Assembly (NCBI GenBank): GCA_031281945.1
Contig: JAITER010000034.1
Span: forward strand, 1 to 55,942
Direction: 5' to 3'
DNA from: Spirochaetaceae bacterium
Lineage (GTDB): Bacteria > Spirochaetota > Spirochaetia > Treponematales > Breznakiellaceae
Length of the DNA: 55,942 nt
Shown here: piece after piece, positions 40,009 through 49,232 of the stretch
Layout of the letters: the number at the start of each line of letters is the position of its first letter
Numbering within the stretch: position 1 is the first letter of the stretch
Translations under genes and position numbers: made by a program
Notes under the pieces: model-generated
Databases searched by the model: none
The model's input: only the letters and a program-made list of their open reading frames with translations
What the model was told of the DNA's origin: nothing

Positions 40009-41919
40009 ATGATTACGCCCGGCGCTTTAGCGGTTTACAAAGGAAAACGCGCTCTTATTAAGGAGACAGGCGAAAAAATATTGATTTCCGTGATGACTCC
40101 CGGAGAGAAGGAAGCCCGTCTTGTTAAGGCGCGTGAAAAAGACATATTTTTACTGCATCCCGGTCCGGTTTTAAATTTTGAAACCTGGGGCGGTTTTGAA
40201 GACCCCGCCTGCGATTTACGTTTGATTTGGGAGCTAGCGCGAGACGAATACGAAGAAACCGGTAAAACGCTTTCTTTGCGCGAGGCGGCGGAGCTTATTT
40301 GGGACGAATGGAGCCCTAAGACGGCTTGGGCCGCCTACCTTTTTTTGCAAAAAAATTGTTATTTCGAAGGGACGCCGCAAGCTATAATACCAAAAAGCGC
40401 GGAGGATGTGGACGCCGCGCTGGAAAAGCAAAGCGCTAAAGAAGAAGACGGAAAGCGCAGGCTGGAATTTCTGCAAAGACTTAAAAAAAACGCGCCGTTG
40501 CTTCCAGAAGATAAAGTTTTTTTGCAGGACGTCGAGGCCCTGGCTTTGGGCCAAACCGAAAAAAGCCGTACAATGCGTGAGGCGGGGCTTAAAGAGACGG
40601 CGAAAGCCGCTCACAAACTGTTGCTTTCCACAGGCGCCTGGGGGCTGGAAATCAACCCCTACCCCTCCCGCGAGGACGCGCCGAAAAAAGACGCCGCAAC
40701 CGCCGCGCCCCCGCCTTCAACGGACGAAAAACGTGAAGACCTAACCTTTTTACCGGCCTACGCCATAGACAACGAAGACAGCGGCGATCCGGACGACGCG
40801 GTTTCGGCGGACGCTCTCGAAGACGGATTTATTTTATATGTTCATGTTTCCGACCCGGCGTGCGGCGTAAAACCCGGAAGCGATGCCGACGTAGAAGCGA
40901 GACTGCGAGGCTCAACGCTGTATCTGCCGGAGGGCGTCTACCGTATGCTGGGCTCAGGCGCGCTTAATTATTACGCTCTGGGACTTTCGGAAACTTCAGC
41001 GGCGCTTACATTTAAATTGCGTCTTAACCCAAATTGCGCAGTGCTGAAAACAGAGATTTTCCCGTCTACGGTTAAAGTGAAGCGCCTAACTTACCCCGGA
41101 GCGGACGCGATTTTAGAAGGCCGCCCTTCATCTGAAAACGCGGCGGCTCCGTTTCTTAAAATCCTGGAGCGCATAGCGGAGCTTAACATAAACAAGCGCC
41201 GTAGCGCCGGGGCGGCGTTTATAGATTTTCCAGAAGTGAATATAAAAGTTTGCGGCGATAAACCGGAAATAAAGGCTCAAAAACAGTACAAATCCGCCGT
41301 TATTGTGCGGGAATGTATGTTGCTGGCCGGCGAAGGAGCCGCGAAATGGGCGATAGAAAAACGCCTGCCTTTTGCGTTTGTAAGCCAGGAAACCGGAACA
41401 GCCCCCAAAGACGCGCCGCCTGGAATAGCCGGCTCCTACCAATTGCGCCGTTGTATGCGGCCCCGCCTTCTTTCCGTAAAGCCGGGCTTGCACTGGGGTT
41501 TGGGGTTGAACGAGTACGCCCAGGTTACAAGCCCCCTCCGCCGTTACACAGACCTTCTGTGCCATCAGCAGATACGCGCCTTTCTTTGCGGAGAGCGTTA
41601 TTTAAACGAGGATGAGTTGTTAGGGCGCCTGGCGGTTTCTGAACGCGGCGCTCTCGCCGCCTCACGCGCCGAACGCGAATCCCGCGCCTATTGGACGCGA
41701 GTTTATCTTTGCGATAAAATCGGGTCTGTTTGGAGCGCGGTTGTTTTGGAAAAAAAAGACCGGGTTGCGGTGTTTTTCGTTCCCGATATAGCTTTGGAAA
41801 CCCACGCGGCGTTGCATGGAAAATATGAAAGCGTAAAACCGGGCGATGATGTAAAACTGAAAGTTTCTTCCGTAAACATAGCGGAAGAAATTGTATCTTT
41901 TACCTTGTACGATGAATGA
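40009..41919 (+). CDS. RNase II/RNase R family exoribonuclease (RNB domain)
   Basis: A 636-residue 3-prime to 5-prime exoribonuclease. The RNB catalytic core starts AIDNEDSGDPDDAVS (about 248-262), whose Asp residues bind Mg2+; the family tail GYxLRRCMRP..LGLNEYAQVTSPLRRYTDLLCHQQI is complete. The N-terminal 240 residues lack clear cold-shock domains and resemble the winged-helix-like N-terminus of the shorter RNB proteins seen in spirochaetes and cyanobacteria, not classical RNase R (about 750-810). A C-terminal S1-like part closes the protein. It probably degrades mRNA. Confidence 0.9.
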   Translation: MITPGALAVYKGKRALIKETGEKILISVMTPGEKEARLVKAREKDIFLLHPGPVLNFETWGGFEDPACDLRLIWELARDEYEETGKTLSLREAAELIWDEWSPKTAWAAYLFLQKNCYFEGTPQAIIPKSAEDVDAALEKQSAKEEDGKRRLEFLQRLKKNAPLLPEDKVFLQDVEALALGQTEKSRTMREAGLKETAKAAHKLLLSTGAWGLEINPYPSREDAPKKDAATAAPPPSTDEKREDLTFLPAYAIDNEDSGDPDDAVSADALEDGFILYVHVSDPACGVKPGSDADVEARLRGSTLYLPEGVYRMLGSGALNYYALGLSETSAALTFKLRLNPNCAVLKTEIFPSTVKVKRLTYPGADAILEGRPSSENAAAPFLKILERIAELNINKRRSAGAAFIDFPEVNIKVCGDKPEIKAQKQYKSAVIVRECMLLAGEGAAKWAIEKRLPFAFVSQETGTAPKDAPPGIAGSYQLRRCMRPRLLSVKPGLHWGLGLNEYAQVTSPLRRYTDLLCHQQIRAFLCGERYLNEDELLGRLAVSERGALAASRAERESRAYWTRVYLCDKIGSVWSAVVLEKKDRVAVFFVPDIALETHAALHGKYESVKPGDDVKLKVSSVNIAEEIVSFTLYDE

Positions 41920-41985
41920 TTTTTCATTTTTATAGATAAAAAACCGCCTCCGCCGGGAAGAGCGTTTTTAGTTAAGGAGAAAAGA

Positions 41986-42579
41986 ATGTTTCAAACAAGT
42001 ATGCGTATTGTAAGCGGGGTTCTAAATTTTTATTCCATTCTTGTTTTTGTGCGTATTATTCTTACATGGTTTCCCATGACCGAAGGCGGGCGCTTGCAAT
42101 ATTTTTTGGCGCGTATTACGGATCCTTTTTTAAATATGTTTAGGGGCAAGCGGATTTTTCAAATAGGAAACATGGATTTTTCGCCTATAGCCGCTTTTAT
42201 ATTGTTGTCTATAGCCATAAACATAACGCGAATTCTTTCAAGACTTGGCGGGATAAGCGCGGGCGCCGTTCTTTTTATAGGATTTTCCGCCATAACCGGC
42301 GCCGCCGTGTTTTTGGCTGGAATGTTTTCTATAATCGTGGCATTGCGTTTAGCCGCGTATGTGGTAAACGCCGACACATACTATTCTCCGTTTTGGCGCG
42401 CCATAGACGCGATAAGCGCTCCGGTAATATTTCGCATAACGCGCGTCTTTTTCCCAAAACGCATAGTCCGTTATAAAACAAGTTTGATTATTTCACTCGC
42501 TTCTTTGGCGGCTGTTATACCGGCTCTTTCGGCTTTAAAGGCGCTTTTGGGAAATTTGCTGCTTTCCCTGCCGTTTTAA
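41986..42579 (+). CDS. YggT family membrane protein (two repeats)
   Basis: A 197-residue protein made of two YggT modules: helix pairs near 10-28/60-85 and 100-130/165-190, each with the family motif (FVRIILTWFPM and TDPFLNMFRGK in the first; FWRAIDAISAPVIF in the second). YggT/CCB3 proteins are inner membrane proteins connected with heme attachment in plastids and osmotic stress in bacteria. The function here is unknown. GGAG lies before the ATG. 66 bases after the RNase gene, so possibly co-transcribed. Confidence 0.87.
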   Translation: MFQTSMRIVSGVLNFYSILVFVRIILTWFPMTEGGRLQYFLARITDPFLNMFRGKRIFQIGNMDFSPIAAFILLSIAINITRILSRLGGISAGAVLFIGFSAITGAAVFLAGMFSIIVALRLAAYVVNADTYYSPFWRAIDAISAPVIFRITRVFFPKRIVRYKTSLIISLASLAAVIPALSALKALLGNLLLSLPF

Positions 42580-42617
42580 AGCGCCCTCGGTTTATTCCGC
42601 CGCGCGCTTTTTAAATA

Positions 42618-42728
42618 GAGTTGTTCGGAAGCCTCAGTTTTCGAACAACAACCGCTAAACAATCGCAAAATGCGGAGCGTTTTGCTCGCCTTGGTCGGCA
42701 ACCAACCAGGGCGAGCGAACAAGTCCAA
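42618..42728 (-). repeat. T-element copy R17
   Basis: 111-base minus-strand copy, preceded by TA. Its GGGCGAGCGAACAAGTCCAA end lies 55 bases before the SprT-like gene, in the same position relative to a start codon as R6 before mtlF. Confidence 0.82.
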
Positions 42729-42782
42729 TTTCCCGCCCTGACACCTTGACGCGCAAAACGTCAAGACGTCAAACTTTTGTTC

Positions 42783-43631
42783 ATGATAAGCCCAGAGGCC
42801 GTTAAAAACGCGCTTATTTCCCTGGAAAACGCGCGGGAAGATTTTACGGTTATATTTTCCGGCAAAAGCAGTAAAAAAGTAAACGGGCTGTATAAATATG
42901 AAACCCGCGAAATAATAATTCAAAACCGTAACTTCATTATTGAAGGCGAAAAGACGGACGACAACCTTTTGATGTACACGGCCATACACGAATACGCGCA
43001 TCACATACACAGTTGTATTTTAGGCGGTTATTTGCCGCCGCGTTCGCACGGGCCGGAATTTTGGGCCGTATTCCACCGTCTGCTGGAAACCGCCGAAAAA
43101 AAAGGCGTTTACAGTTGCGGAATGGAAGACTCGCCGCGTTTGTGTAAAATTACTGATGAAATTAAAGAAAAATACATTACGGCTAACGCGCTGTTATTCA
43201 AGGAATTCGGCGCTCTGCTTACGGAGGCCGCGCGGGAATGTGAAAAAATAGGCCTTAGGTTTGAAGATTATATCAGCAGGATTTTATGTATACCAAAAGA
43301 TTCCGCTAAACTCGCGATTAAATCTTTTCAATACGATATAAACCCGACGGTAGGCGTGGATAATATGCGTTATATAGCCGGAATAAGGCCGTCCGAAAAA
43401 CGCCTTTCCGCCGAGCGTTCTTTTTTACTGGGTAAAAGCCCTGAATCCGTAATCGCGTCCGTAAAAACAGGCGCCCCGCCGCCTTCCGCGTCCGCCGAGG
43501 GGCCGAATGATTTTATCGCGCTGCAAAAAGAAAAACTCCGCCTGGAACGCAATATAGCATCGTTAAAAAAACGCCTGGAAGATATTGAACGGCGCCTGGA
43601 AGAAAACGCGGAAAACTCCGCCGCCGGTTAA
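42783..43631 (+). CDS. SprT-like zinc metallopeptidase with C-terminal coiled coil
   Basis: A 282-residue protein. The zinc motif HEYAHH (HEXXH) near residue 75 is followed about 20 residues later by SHGPEFWAVFH, whose His is the third ligand in SprT/Wss1-type peptidases. A C-terminal coiled coil (about 240-275, KEKLRLERNIASLKKRLEDIERRLEE) follows a Ala/Pro/Ser linker. SprT-like proteins cut proteins cross-linked to DNA or act as chaperone-like regulators. Several Cys lie in the middle (SCGMEDSPRLCK). The ATG at 42783 is preferred over an upstream TTG. No strong ribosome binding site; function is inferred from motifs only. Confidence 0.65.
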   Translation: MISPEAVKNALISLENAREDFTVIFSGKSSKKVNGLYKYETREIIIQNRNFIIEGEKTDDNLLMYTAIHEYAHHIHSCILGGYLPPRSHGPEFWAVFHRLLETAEKKGVYSCGMEDSPRLCKITDEIKEKYITANALLFKEFGALLTEAARECEKIGLRFEDYISRILCIPKDSAKLAIKSFQYDINPTVGVDNMRYIAGIRPSEKRLSAERSFLLGKSPESVIASVKTGAPPPSASAEGPNDFIALQKEKLRLERNIASLKKRLEDIERRLEENAENSAAG

Positions 43632-43645
43632 GCGCCGCCCTTCAT

Positions 43646-43781
43646 TTGGCTTGTTTCGCCAACCCTGCCGCCCCCCCCCCCCCCCAGCCAAAGTCCTTGC
43701 AAAACGCCTGTATTTTGCGTTTTCAAGCGGAAGCCGGCCAAGCCAAATGGCTCGCGGAAACCTCAAGTTTCCGGGCGGCTC
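43646..43781 (+). repeat. T-element copy R18 carrying a poly-C tract
   Basis: Plus-strand copy from TTGGCTTGTTTCGCC to GGAAACCTCAAGTTTCCGG. In place of the usual central GGTTGG segment it has a 15-base C run (43671-43685). Confidence 0.7.
43671..43685 (+). repeat. 15-base poly-C tract within T-element R18
   Basis: The longest homopolymer in the window, 40 bases after the SprT-like stop codon and about 600 bases before potA. Confidence 0.9.
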
Positions 43782-44245
43782 TAACAACAAACCCGCCGGC
43801 CATATCAGCAGTTTATGAATATGTGAATGAAAGCCGTCCACTCCGCAATCGCTTCGCCTCTGACAGAGGGGCGTCCTCCGGCGCCAGGCGAAAAATAAGT
43901 CGCGGCGCCAGATTAATTTTTTTAAGCTGTTTGTAAAATACGCCGCAAGGCTTCCTTGACATTCTTGAATAAAATCATCATTCTTTGTGCGCTTGCGGCT
44001 TTTTCCTTTTAGCTTTTAAAAAAGCTCGCGTTTTGGCCGTTGCGCGTTCTGTTATTTTACAAGGGAGGCCTAAAACTATTTTTACGCTCTCCGCTATCGT
44101 TTTTAGCGCCTGTTTTAACCGTTAAAAGTTCGCTTCACGGTCAAAAAGCGCTTTTATACGCTATTTCTCCGGCGCTGGATGAAAACAGGCGTGTTTTTGT
44201 TTCGCATATCACCGCACTCTGATTTTGGCGGTTTTTGGCGTTGCG
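43782..44245. other. gene-free interval before potA
   Basis: No supported gene. CGCCAGGCG-type short palindromes only. It should contain the promoter of the pot operon, but I cannot place it. Confidence 0.5.
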
Positions 44246-44272
44246 CGGCTTTTGAAGCCGGAGTTTTTTTTT
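44246..44272 (+). terminator. terminator-like hairpin overlapping potA leader
   Basis: CGGCTT (44246-44251) / AAGCCG (44255-44260), GAG, then nine T ending at 44272, followed at once by AGGAGG, the potA ribosome binding region. It could terminate upstream transcripts or act as an attenuator. Confidence 0.55.
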
Positions 44273-44291
44273 AGGAGGAAAAGGAAAGACA

Positions 44292-45425
44292 TTGAACGGA
44301 AGCGATGTATCTGTTAAAGATGTAAGTAAATCTTTCGGCGATTCAGACGTTCTAAAAGGCGTCGGCATGGATATAAAGCAGGGCGAATTTTTTTCGCTTT
44401 TAGGCCCGTCTGGTTGCGGCAAAACGACTTTATTGCGAATTATCGCCGGTTTTGAGTGTCCGGATTCGGGAATTGTAACTATGGACGGTTATAACGTTTT
44501 GTCTTTACCGCCCAACAAAAGGCAGGTTAACACCGTCTTTCAAAATTACGCGCTTTTTCCGCACCTTACAGTATTCGAAAATGTAGCGTTTCCATTGCGC
44601 ATAAAACATGAACCGCGAAGCAAAATAGAAAAAAAAGTTATGGAATACCTGCGCCTGGTTCAACTGGAAACACATGTTTCTAAAAAACCAAACCAGCTTT
44701 CAGGCGGTCAAAAACAGCGGGTGGCTATAGCCCGGGCGCTGATAGGCGAACCTAAAGTGTTGCTTTTGGACGAGCCGCTTTCCGCGCTGGACGCGAAACT
44801 ACGCCAGCACATGTTGATAGAGCTGGATCAAATACACGACAAAATCGGCATAACCTTTATTTACGTTACACACGACCAGCAGGAGGCGCTTTCAGTTTCA
44901 GACAGAATCGCCGTCATGAACGGGGGGGATGTTTTACAGATAGGAGCCCCTCATGATATTTACGAAAGTCCGGCCACGGATTTTGTAGCCCGCTTTATAG
45001 GCGACACAAACTTGTACGACGCCACCGTAGTTTCCATAGAAAAAATATCCAAAAAAGACGGCGGGGAAGAATTCATGGTGGAACTGGACGCGCCTCCGTT
45101 AGGCCGTATAAAAGTAACGGACGATGATGAACTAAAACCAGGCCAGACCGTAAGTTTTACGATAAGGCCGGAGAAAATACTTATTTCCACAGACAAGCCG
45201 AACTCTTCACGCGCTGATATAAATATGTTTACAGGAATTGTAGACGAACCCATCTACTCAGGGTTCCAGACGAAATATTATGTGCGGGTAAGCAGCGGGG
45301 CCACAATGCGCGTAATGAAGCAACACGCCGTTTATTCGGACGACGGCCCGGACATTGAGTGGAAAGACAGCGTTTATATATCATGGAGCGCTCATGACGG
45401 TTATATCGTAGAGGATAAATCATAA
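44292..45425 (+). CDS. potA: spermidine/putrescine ABC transporter ATPase
   Basis: A 377-residue ATPase. Walker A GPSGCGKTT, signature LSGGQKQRVAIARAL, Walker B LLLDEPLSALD and switch THDQQEA are intact, and the C-terminal TOBE-type domain (about 240-370) is as in PotA/CysA-like ATPases. It powers polyamine uptake with the two permeases that follow. The start is a TTG (44292) with AAGGAA five bases upstream; no in-frame ATG fits. Its stop overlaps potB by one base. Confidence 0.93.
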   Translation: MNGSDVSVKDVSKSFGDSDVLKGVGMDIKQGEFFSLLGPSGCGKTTLLRIIAGFECPDSGIVTMDGYNVLSLPPNKRQVNTVFQNYALFPHLTVFENVAFPLRIKHEPRSKIEKKVMEYLRLVQLETHVSKKPNQLSGGQKQRVAIARALIGEPKVLLLDEPLSALDAKLRQHMLIELDQIHDKIGITFIYVTHDQQEALSVSDRIAVMNGGDVLQIGAPHDIYESPATDFVARFIGDTNLYDATVVSIEKISKKDGGEEFMVELDAPPLGRIKVTDDDELKPGQTVSFTIRPEKILISTDKPNSSRADINMFTGIVDEPIYSGFQTKYYVRVSSGATMRVMKQHAVYSDDGPDIEWKDSVYISWSAHDGYIVEDKS

Positions 45426-46363
45426 TGGACGGCGGTCTTATTTCCAGCGCCGTAAAAAATAAAGAAGCGGGTAAAAAGATGCGGCCCAATCTTGGGATGT
45501 TATACTCCGCCCCGCAGACTGTTTGGCTCACCGTGTTTTTTATAGCTCCGCTTTTAATTATTGTGGCGTATAGTTTTTTACGCAAAGGATTGTACGGCGG
45601 AATTATGGAGCCGCCGGAATTCACCCTTGACGCCTACAAAGCGCTTAAAAACCCGAACATAGCCGCAATCGCGTTAAAAACTCTTGTTATATCACTTATT
45701 TCCACATTTATAACGATAATTTTAGCCCTTCCGTGCGGATATTTTATGGCGAAGAGCAAGCGTCAAACTTTGCTTCTGCTGTTAATCATCATTCCTTTTT
45801 GGACGAACTTTCTTATCCGTGTATTCGCCTGGATGAACATACTGGGCAACAACGGGTTTTTAAATTCGTTTTTAATGCGTTTAAATATAATAAAAGATTA
45901 TATACCGTTTTTATACAACAAAAACTCGGTTATTCTTGTTTTGGTGTATATGTATCTGCCGTATGCTATTCTGCCGCTTTTTTCATCCATAGATAAATTC
46001 GATTTTTCTTTAATAGAAGCGGCGCGTGATTTAGGAGCTCCAAAACCGCTTGCTATAATCAAAGTTCTTTTCCCGAATATACGCAGCGGAATTTACACGG
46101 CTGTTTTGTTTACGTTTATACCAATCTTTGGCTCTTACGCTGTACCGCTTCTTGTAGGCGGAAAAGATTCGTATATGCTGGGAAACGTTATAGCCGACCA
46201 GCTTACAAAATCGCGCAACTGGCCGCTTGCTTCGGCCATATCCATGGCGCTTACAGTGGTTACGACCAGCGGCGTTATAATCATGTTAGCTTTGCAAAGA
46301 CGGGACGCGGCGCGCCTTGCGTCATCTAAAAGCAAAAAATCCGGCGAGCAACCGCCGCTTTAA
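45425..46363 (+). CDS. potB: spermidine/putrescine ABC transporter permease
   Basis: A 312-residue inner membrane permease with six helices and the cytoplasmic EAA loop (SLIEAARDLGAPKPLAIIKVLFP) that contacts PotA. It begins directly at the potA stop (TAATG), so translation is coupled. PotB has a longer N-terminal helix that starts here at about residue 28. Together with PotC it forms the channel. Confidence 0.93.
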   Translation: MDGGLISSAVKNKEAGKKMRPNLGMLYSAPQTVWLTVFFIAPLLIIVAYSFLRKGLYGGIMEPPEFTLDAYKALKNPNIAAIALKTLVISLISTFITIILALPCGYFMAKSKRQTLLLLLIIIPFWTNFLIRVFAWMNILGNNGFLNSFLMRLNIIKDYIPFLYNKNSVILVLVYMYLPYAILPLFSSIDKFDFSLIEAARDLGAPKPLAIIKVLFPNIRSGIYTAVLFTFIPIFGSYAVPLLVGGKDSYMLGNVIADQLTKSRNWPLASAISMALTVVTTSGVIIMLALQRRDAARLASSKSKKSGEQPPL

Positions 46364-46424
46364 CATACGCAGTCCGTAAAGCCTAAGCTGTGGAATATAA
46401 AAACATTTCTTTAAAGGGGACTAT

Positions 46425-47297
46425 ATGGCGTTTGAGTTTAAAAAACTGCGCAATTTAATTGTAACGCGGCTCCGCGGCAACAAGCCTCAGGGCGAGGCCA
46501 ACCGCCATGCGCGGCGCGTAAGCTCTTATTTCTCATTCTCGCAGGCGATGTTTATCGCGGTTTTAATTTTTTTGTTCATGCCGCTCTTTGTGCTGGTTTT
46601 TTACTCGTTCAATTCGACAAGAAGCATGAACTGGTCCGGGTTTTCATTTATCTGGTACGAGCAGTTGCTGTTTCATTCACGCGGGCTTTGGCGCTCTTTC
46701 GGCAACACAATCTTTATCGCGCTTACGTCGGCTTTTTCAGCAACGCTGATAGGCACAGTGGGCGCCATAGGCGTAAGTTTTTACCGGTTCAGACTGCGTT
46801 CTTTCGTGCAAACAATATCTTTTATGCCGATGGTTCTGCCGGAAATTATTATAGGCGTGTCGCTCGCGGTTTTTTTCGCCGGAGTAGGCGTAAAACTCGG
46901 ACTTCTTACGATTTATATAGCTCATACCGCATTCAACCTGCCCTTTGTGTTTTTAATGGTTATGGCGCGGCTTGATGAATTTGATTATTCCATTATAGAA
47001 GCCGCTCACGACCTGGGCGCGGACGAAAAACAAACTTTTTTACACGTAACAATTCCTGTAAGTATGCCGGGTATAGTGTCCGGATTCCTAACCGCCGTAA
47101 CAATGAGCCTGGAAGATTTTGTTATAACTTATTTTGTGGCCGGCCCCGGTTCTTCCACCCTGCCTTTGTACATATATTCCGCAATACGATTTGGAATTTC
47201 TCCTGTTATCAACGCTCTTTCGGTTGTAATGATTTTAGGCACAGTTCTGCTCACATACTTGCTTAGAAATTTTCTAAAATATATAGCCGCCAAATGA
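46425..47297 (+). CDS. potC: spermidine/putrescine ABC transporter permease
   Basis: A 290-residue permease with six helices and EAA loop SIIEAAHDLGADEKQTFLHV. The N-terminus has a basic stretch of about 40 residues before the first helix, longer than in E. coli PotC (264 residues). AAAGGGG precedes the ATG. The expected next gene, potD for the substrate-binding protein, is not here; the next gene encodes an MBL-fold hydrolase. Confidence 0.93.
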   Translation: MAFEFKKLRNLIVTRLRGNKPQGEANRHARRVSSYFSFSQAMFIAVLIFLFMPLFVLVFYSFNSTRSMNWSGFSFIWYEQLLFHSRGLWRSFGNTIFIALTSAFSATLIGTVGAIGVSFYRFRLRSFVQTISFMPMVLPEIIIGVSLAVFFAGVGVKLGLLTIYIAHTAFNLPFVFLMVMARLDEFDYSIIEAAHDLGADEKQTFLHVTIPVSMPGIVSGFLTAVTMSLEDFVITYFVAGPGSSTLPLYIYSAIRFGISPVINALSVVMILGTVLLTYLLRNFLKYIAAK

Positions 47298-47310
47298 GGT
47301 GAAATAAAAT

Positions 47311-47964
47311 ATGGAAACATTAACGGTAGGCCGGCTGTCTACCAATTGTTATATATATCCGCTTGAATCGCAAAATAAAAACGGTCTTAAAAACGCCGCG
47401 TTAATAGATCCTGGAGCGGAAGATGATGTTATAATCGCCGCGCTGGAAAAAAACGCTTTTTTCCCTCAATACATACTCCTTACGCACTGCCATTTTGACC
47501 ATATTTTAGCGTTGAGCGCCGTATACAATCACTACAAACAGAAGCCCGTTATAGCTTGCGCCGCCGCCGAATCGGAATATATAGGCGAAAAATCATGGGA
47601 AAAGCATAAAAAAACGCTTAATTTTTTAAGTATACTTACTTTTATAAAAGAACCGCCCCCATTTCCGAATGCGGGTTTTATAATAGAAGAAGGTTCCTCT
47701 TTCGGCTCGCTTACCGCTATGCTGGTTCCGGGCCACTCTCCCGGATCAGCCGCGTTTTATGATAAAGCCGCCGGAATTTTGTTCTCCGGCGACGTCCTTT
47801 TCGCGAGCGGCGTGGGAAGAACCGACCTTGCCGGCGGAGACCAAAAAAGCCTTAAACAAAGCCTTTCCCGCCTGCTTGCTCTGCCAGGCGAAACCTTGGT
47901 TTTCCCCGGACACGGCCCTTCCACAACAATAGCGCGAGAACAAAACACGTTGCTTTTTTTCTAA
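47311..47964 (+). CDS. MBL-fold metallohydrolase (glyoxalase II-like)
   Basis: A 217-residue metallo-beta-lactamase-fold enzyme. The binuclear metal site is complete: THCHFDH, PGHSPGS, FSGDVLF and FPGHGPSTT. Small stand-alone members of this group hydrolyse thioesters such as lactoylglutathione or act on persulfides. The C-terminal glutathione-binding domain of true glyoxalase II is absent, so the substrate is open. It starts 13 bases after potC and is probably part of the pot transcript. Confidence 0.9.
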   Translation: METLTVGRLSTNCYIYPLESQNKNGLKNAALIDPGAEDDVIIAALEKNAFFPQYILLTHCHFDHILALSAVYNHYKQKPVIACAAAESEYIGEKSWEKHKKTLNFLSILTFIKEPPPFPNAGFIIEEGSSFGSLTAMLVPGHSPGSAAFYDKAAGILFSGDVLFASGVGRTDLAGGDQKSLKQSLSRLLALPGETLVFPGHGPSTTIAREQNTLLFF

Positions 47965-48198
47965 GAAACCTGGGCCGTTAAACATGGCGCAAAAAGCCGC
48001 CCATTCGCTAGAGCGCCTTTTATGGCTATGCTTACGCTACAATAAAACAGCGCGGCCAAATGATCATGTTGTTTCTTGACGCATCCTAAAACTTATATTT
48101 TGGGTTCCGGTTTGTGTAAAAAGACGGAAGTATTTTGTTTGACTAAAAGCCCTGACGTTGGCCGCCCCCAATCCGCGCAACATGAATTAATGCAGGCG

Positions 48199-49017
48199 CT
48201 ATTTTACAAGATGAACGGTTCTGTTGGGATACGGAATAGAAAGTCCGGCGGCTTCAATTTTTTCCTTGATAAGGCGCATGTGCTTCCAATATACATCCCA
48301 ATATACGTCTGAAGACGCCCACGCCCTTAAAAGAATATTCACTGAGCTGTCATTTAAAGATTGCACTACAATTTGAGGCGCCGGCTCCAGCAAAAAACGC
48401 GGCTCCGCCTCCACAATTTCACGCATTACACGATATGCCGCGTCAATAGAATCTTCGTAGGATATGCCTATCACCAAATCCATACGACGCTTGGAATTCT
48501 GGCTGTAATTTTTGATTGGGTTTTTCCATATAGATGAATTCGGCGCCGAAATCAAAACGCCGTCCGGAGTTTCAAGCTTTGTGGTAAAAAGATCAAATTC
48601 TTTGATAGTCCCCATAAACCCATCAAATTCAATAAAATCTCCCTTGCGGTATGATTTTAACACAAGAAGCACGATGCCCGCCGCTATGTTTCCCAACGTG
48701 TCTTTTAGCGCAAGGCCTATCGCAACGCCCGCAGTTCCCAACAAAGCGACAAGCCCGGTTACATTGACGCCAAACACGTCCAAAAGCATTATGAGACATA
48801 CGATTACGAGCGCGTACTTCATCGCAACACGCAAAAGCGACAGCAAGGCGTCGTCAATCCGCTTTTTGTTTGAGTCCACATGGTTTATCAATTTCTTGAA
48901 AATATTATAAATAACGATTCCCGCGACAACGATAATAACGGCGATAAACAGTTTGCGCCCCGCCAAAAGAAAATCACTTTTATTGTCGCTTAAAAAATTT
49001 AAAATAACTTCTGACAT
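48199..49017 (-). CDS. mscS: small-conductance mechanosensitive channel
   Basis: A 272-residue MscS channel: three helices (about 18-38, 58-82, 90-115), the Gly/Ala-rich pore helix LLGTAGVAIGLALKDTLGNIAAGIVLL, the beta domain (YRKGDFIEFDGFMGTIKEFDLFTTKLETPDG) and the alpha/beta C-terminal domain (RAWASSDVYWDVYWKH). It releases solutes under hypo-osmotic shock. Length matches E. coli MscS (286). A single gene, transcribed towards the MBL gene. Confidence 0.95.
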   Translation of the reverse strand: MSEVILNFLSDNKSDFLLAGRKLFIAVIIVVAGIVIYNIFKKLINHVDSNKKRIDDALLSLLRVAMKYALVIVCLIMLLDVFGVNVTGLVALLGTAGVAIGLALKDTLGNIAAGIVLLVLKSYRKGDFIEFDGFMGTIKEFDLFTTKLETPDGVLISAPNSSIWKNPIKNYSQNSKRRMDLVIGISYEDSIDAAYRVMREIVEAEPRFLLEPAPQIVVQSLNDSSVNILLRAWASSDVYWDVYWKHMRLIKEKIEAAGLSIPYPNRTVHLVK

Positions 49018-49232
49018 ATATTACTTCTTCACCCTCTTTTTTTTACCGCAACTTACGCCCCCACATTAAAAGAGAGCCGCAAATCGCGCTGTTCGCCCAA
49101 CGTCCCGCCCGCCTAAACGGACGGCGTTTTATACACTCAAACCAAACGAGAACTTATTCAATAATCCGGCTGGTTTATAAATTTAAGTTTCGCCGTTTTT
49201 AAACAGCGTTATTCAACAACAACAAGACTTGT

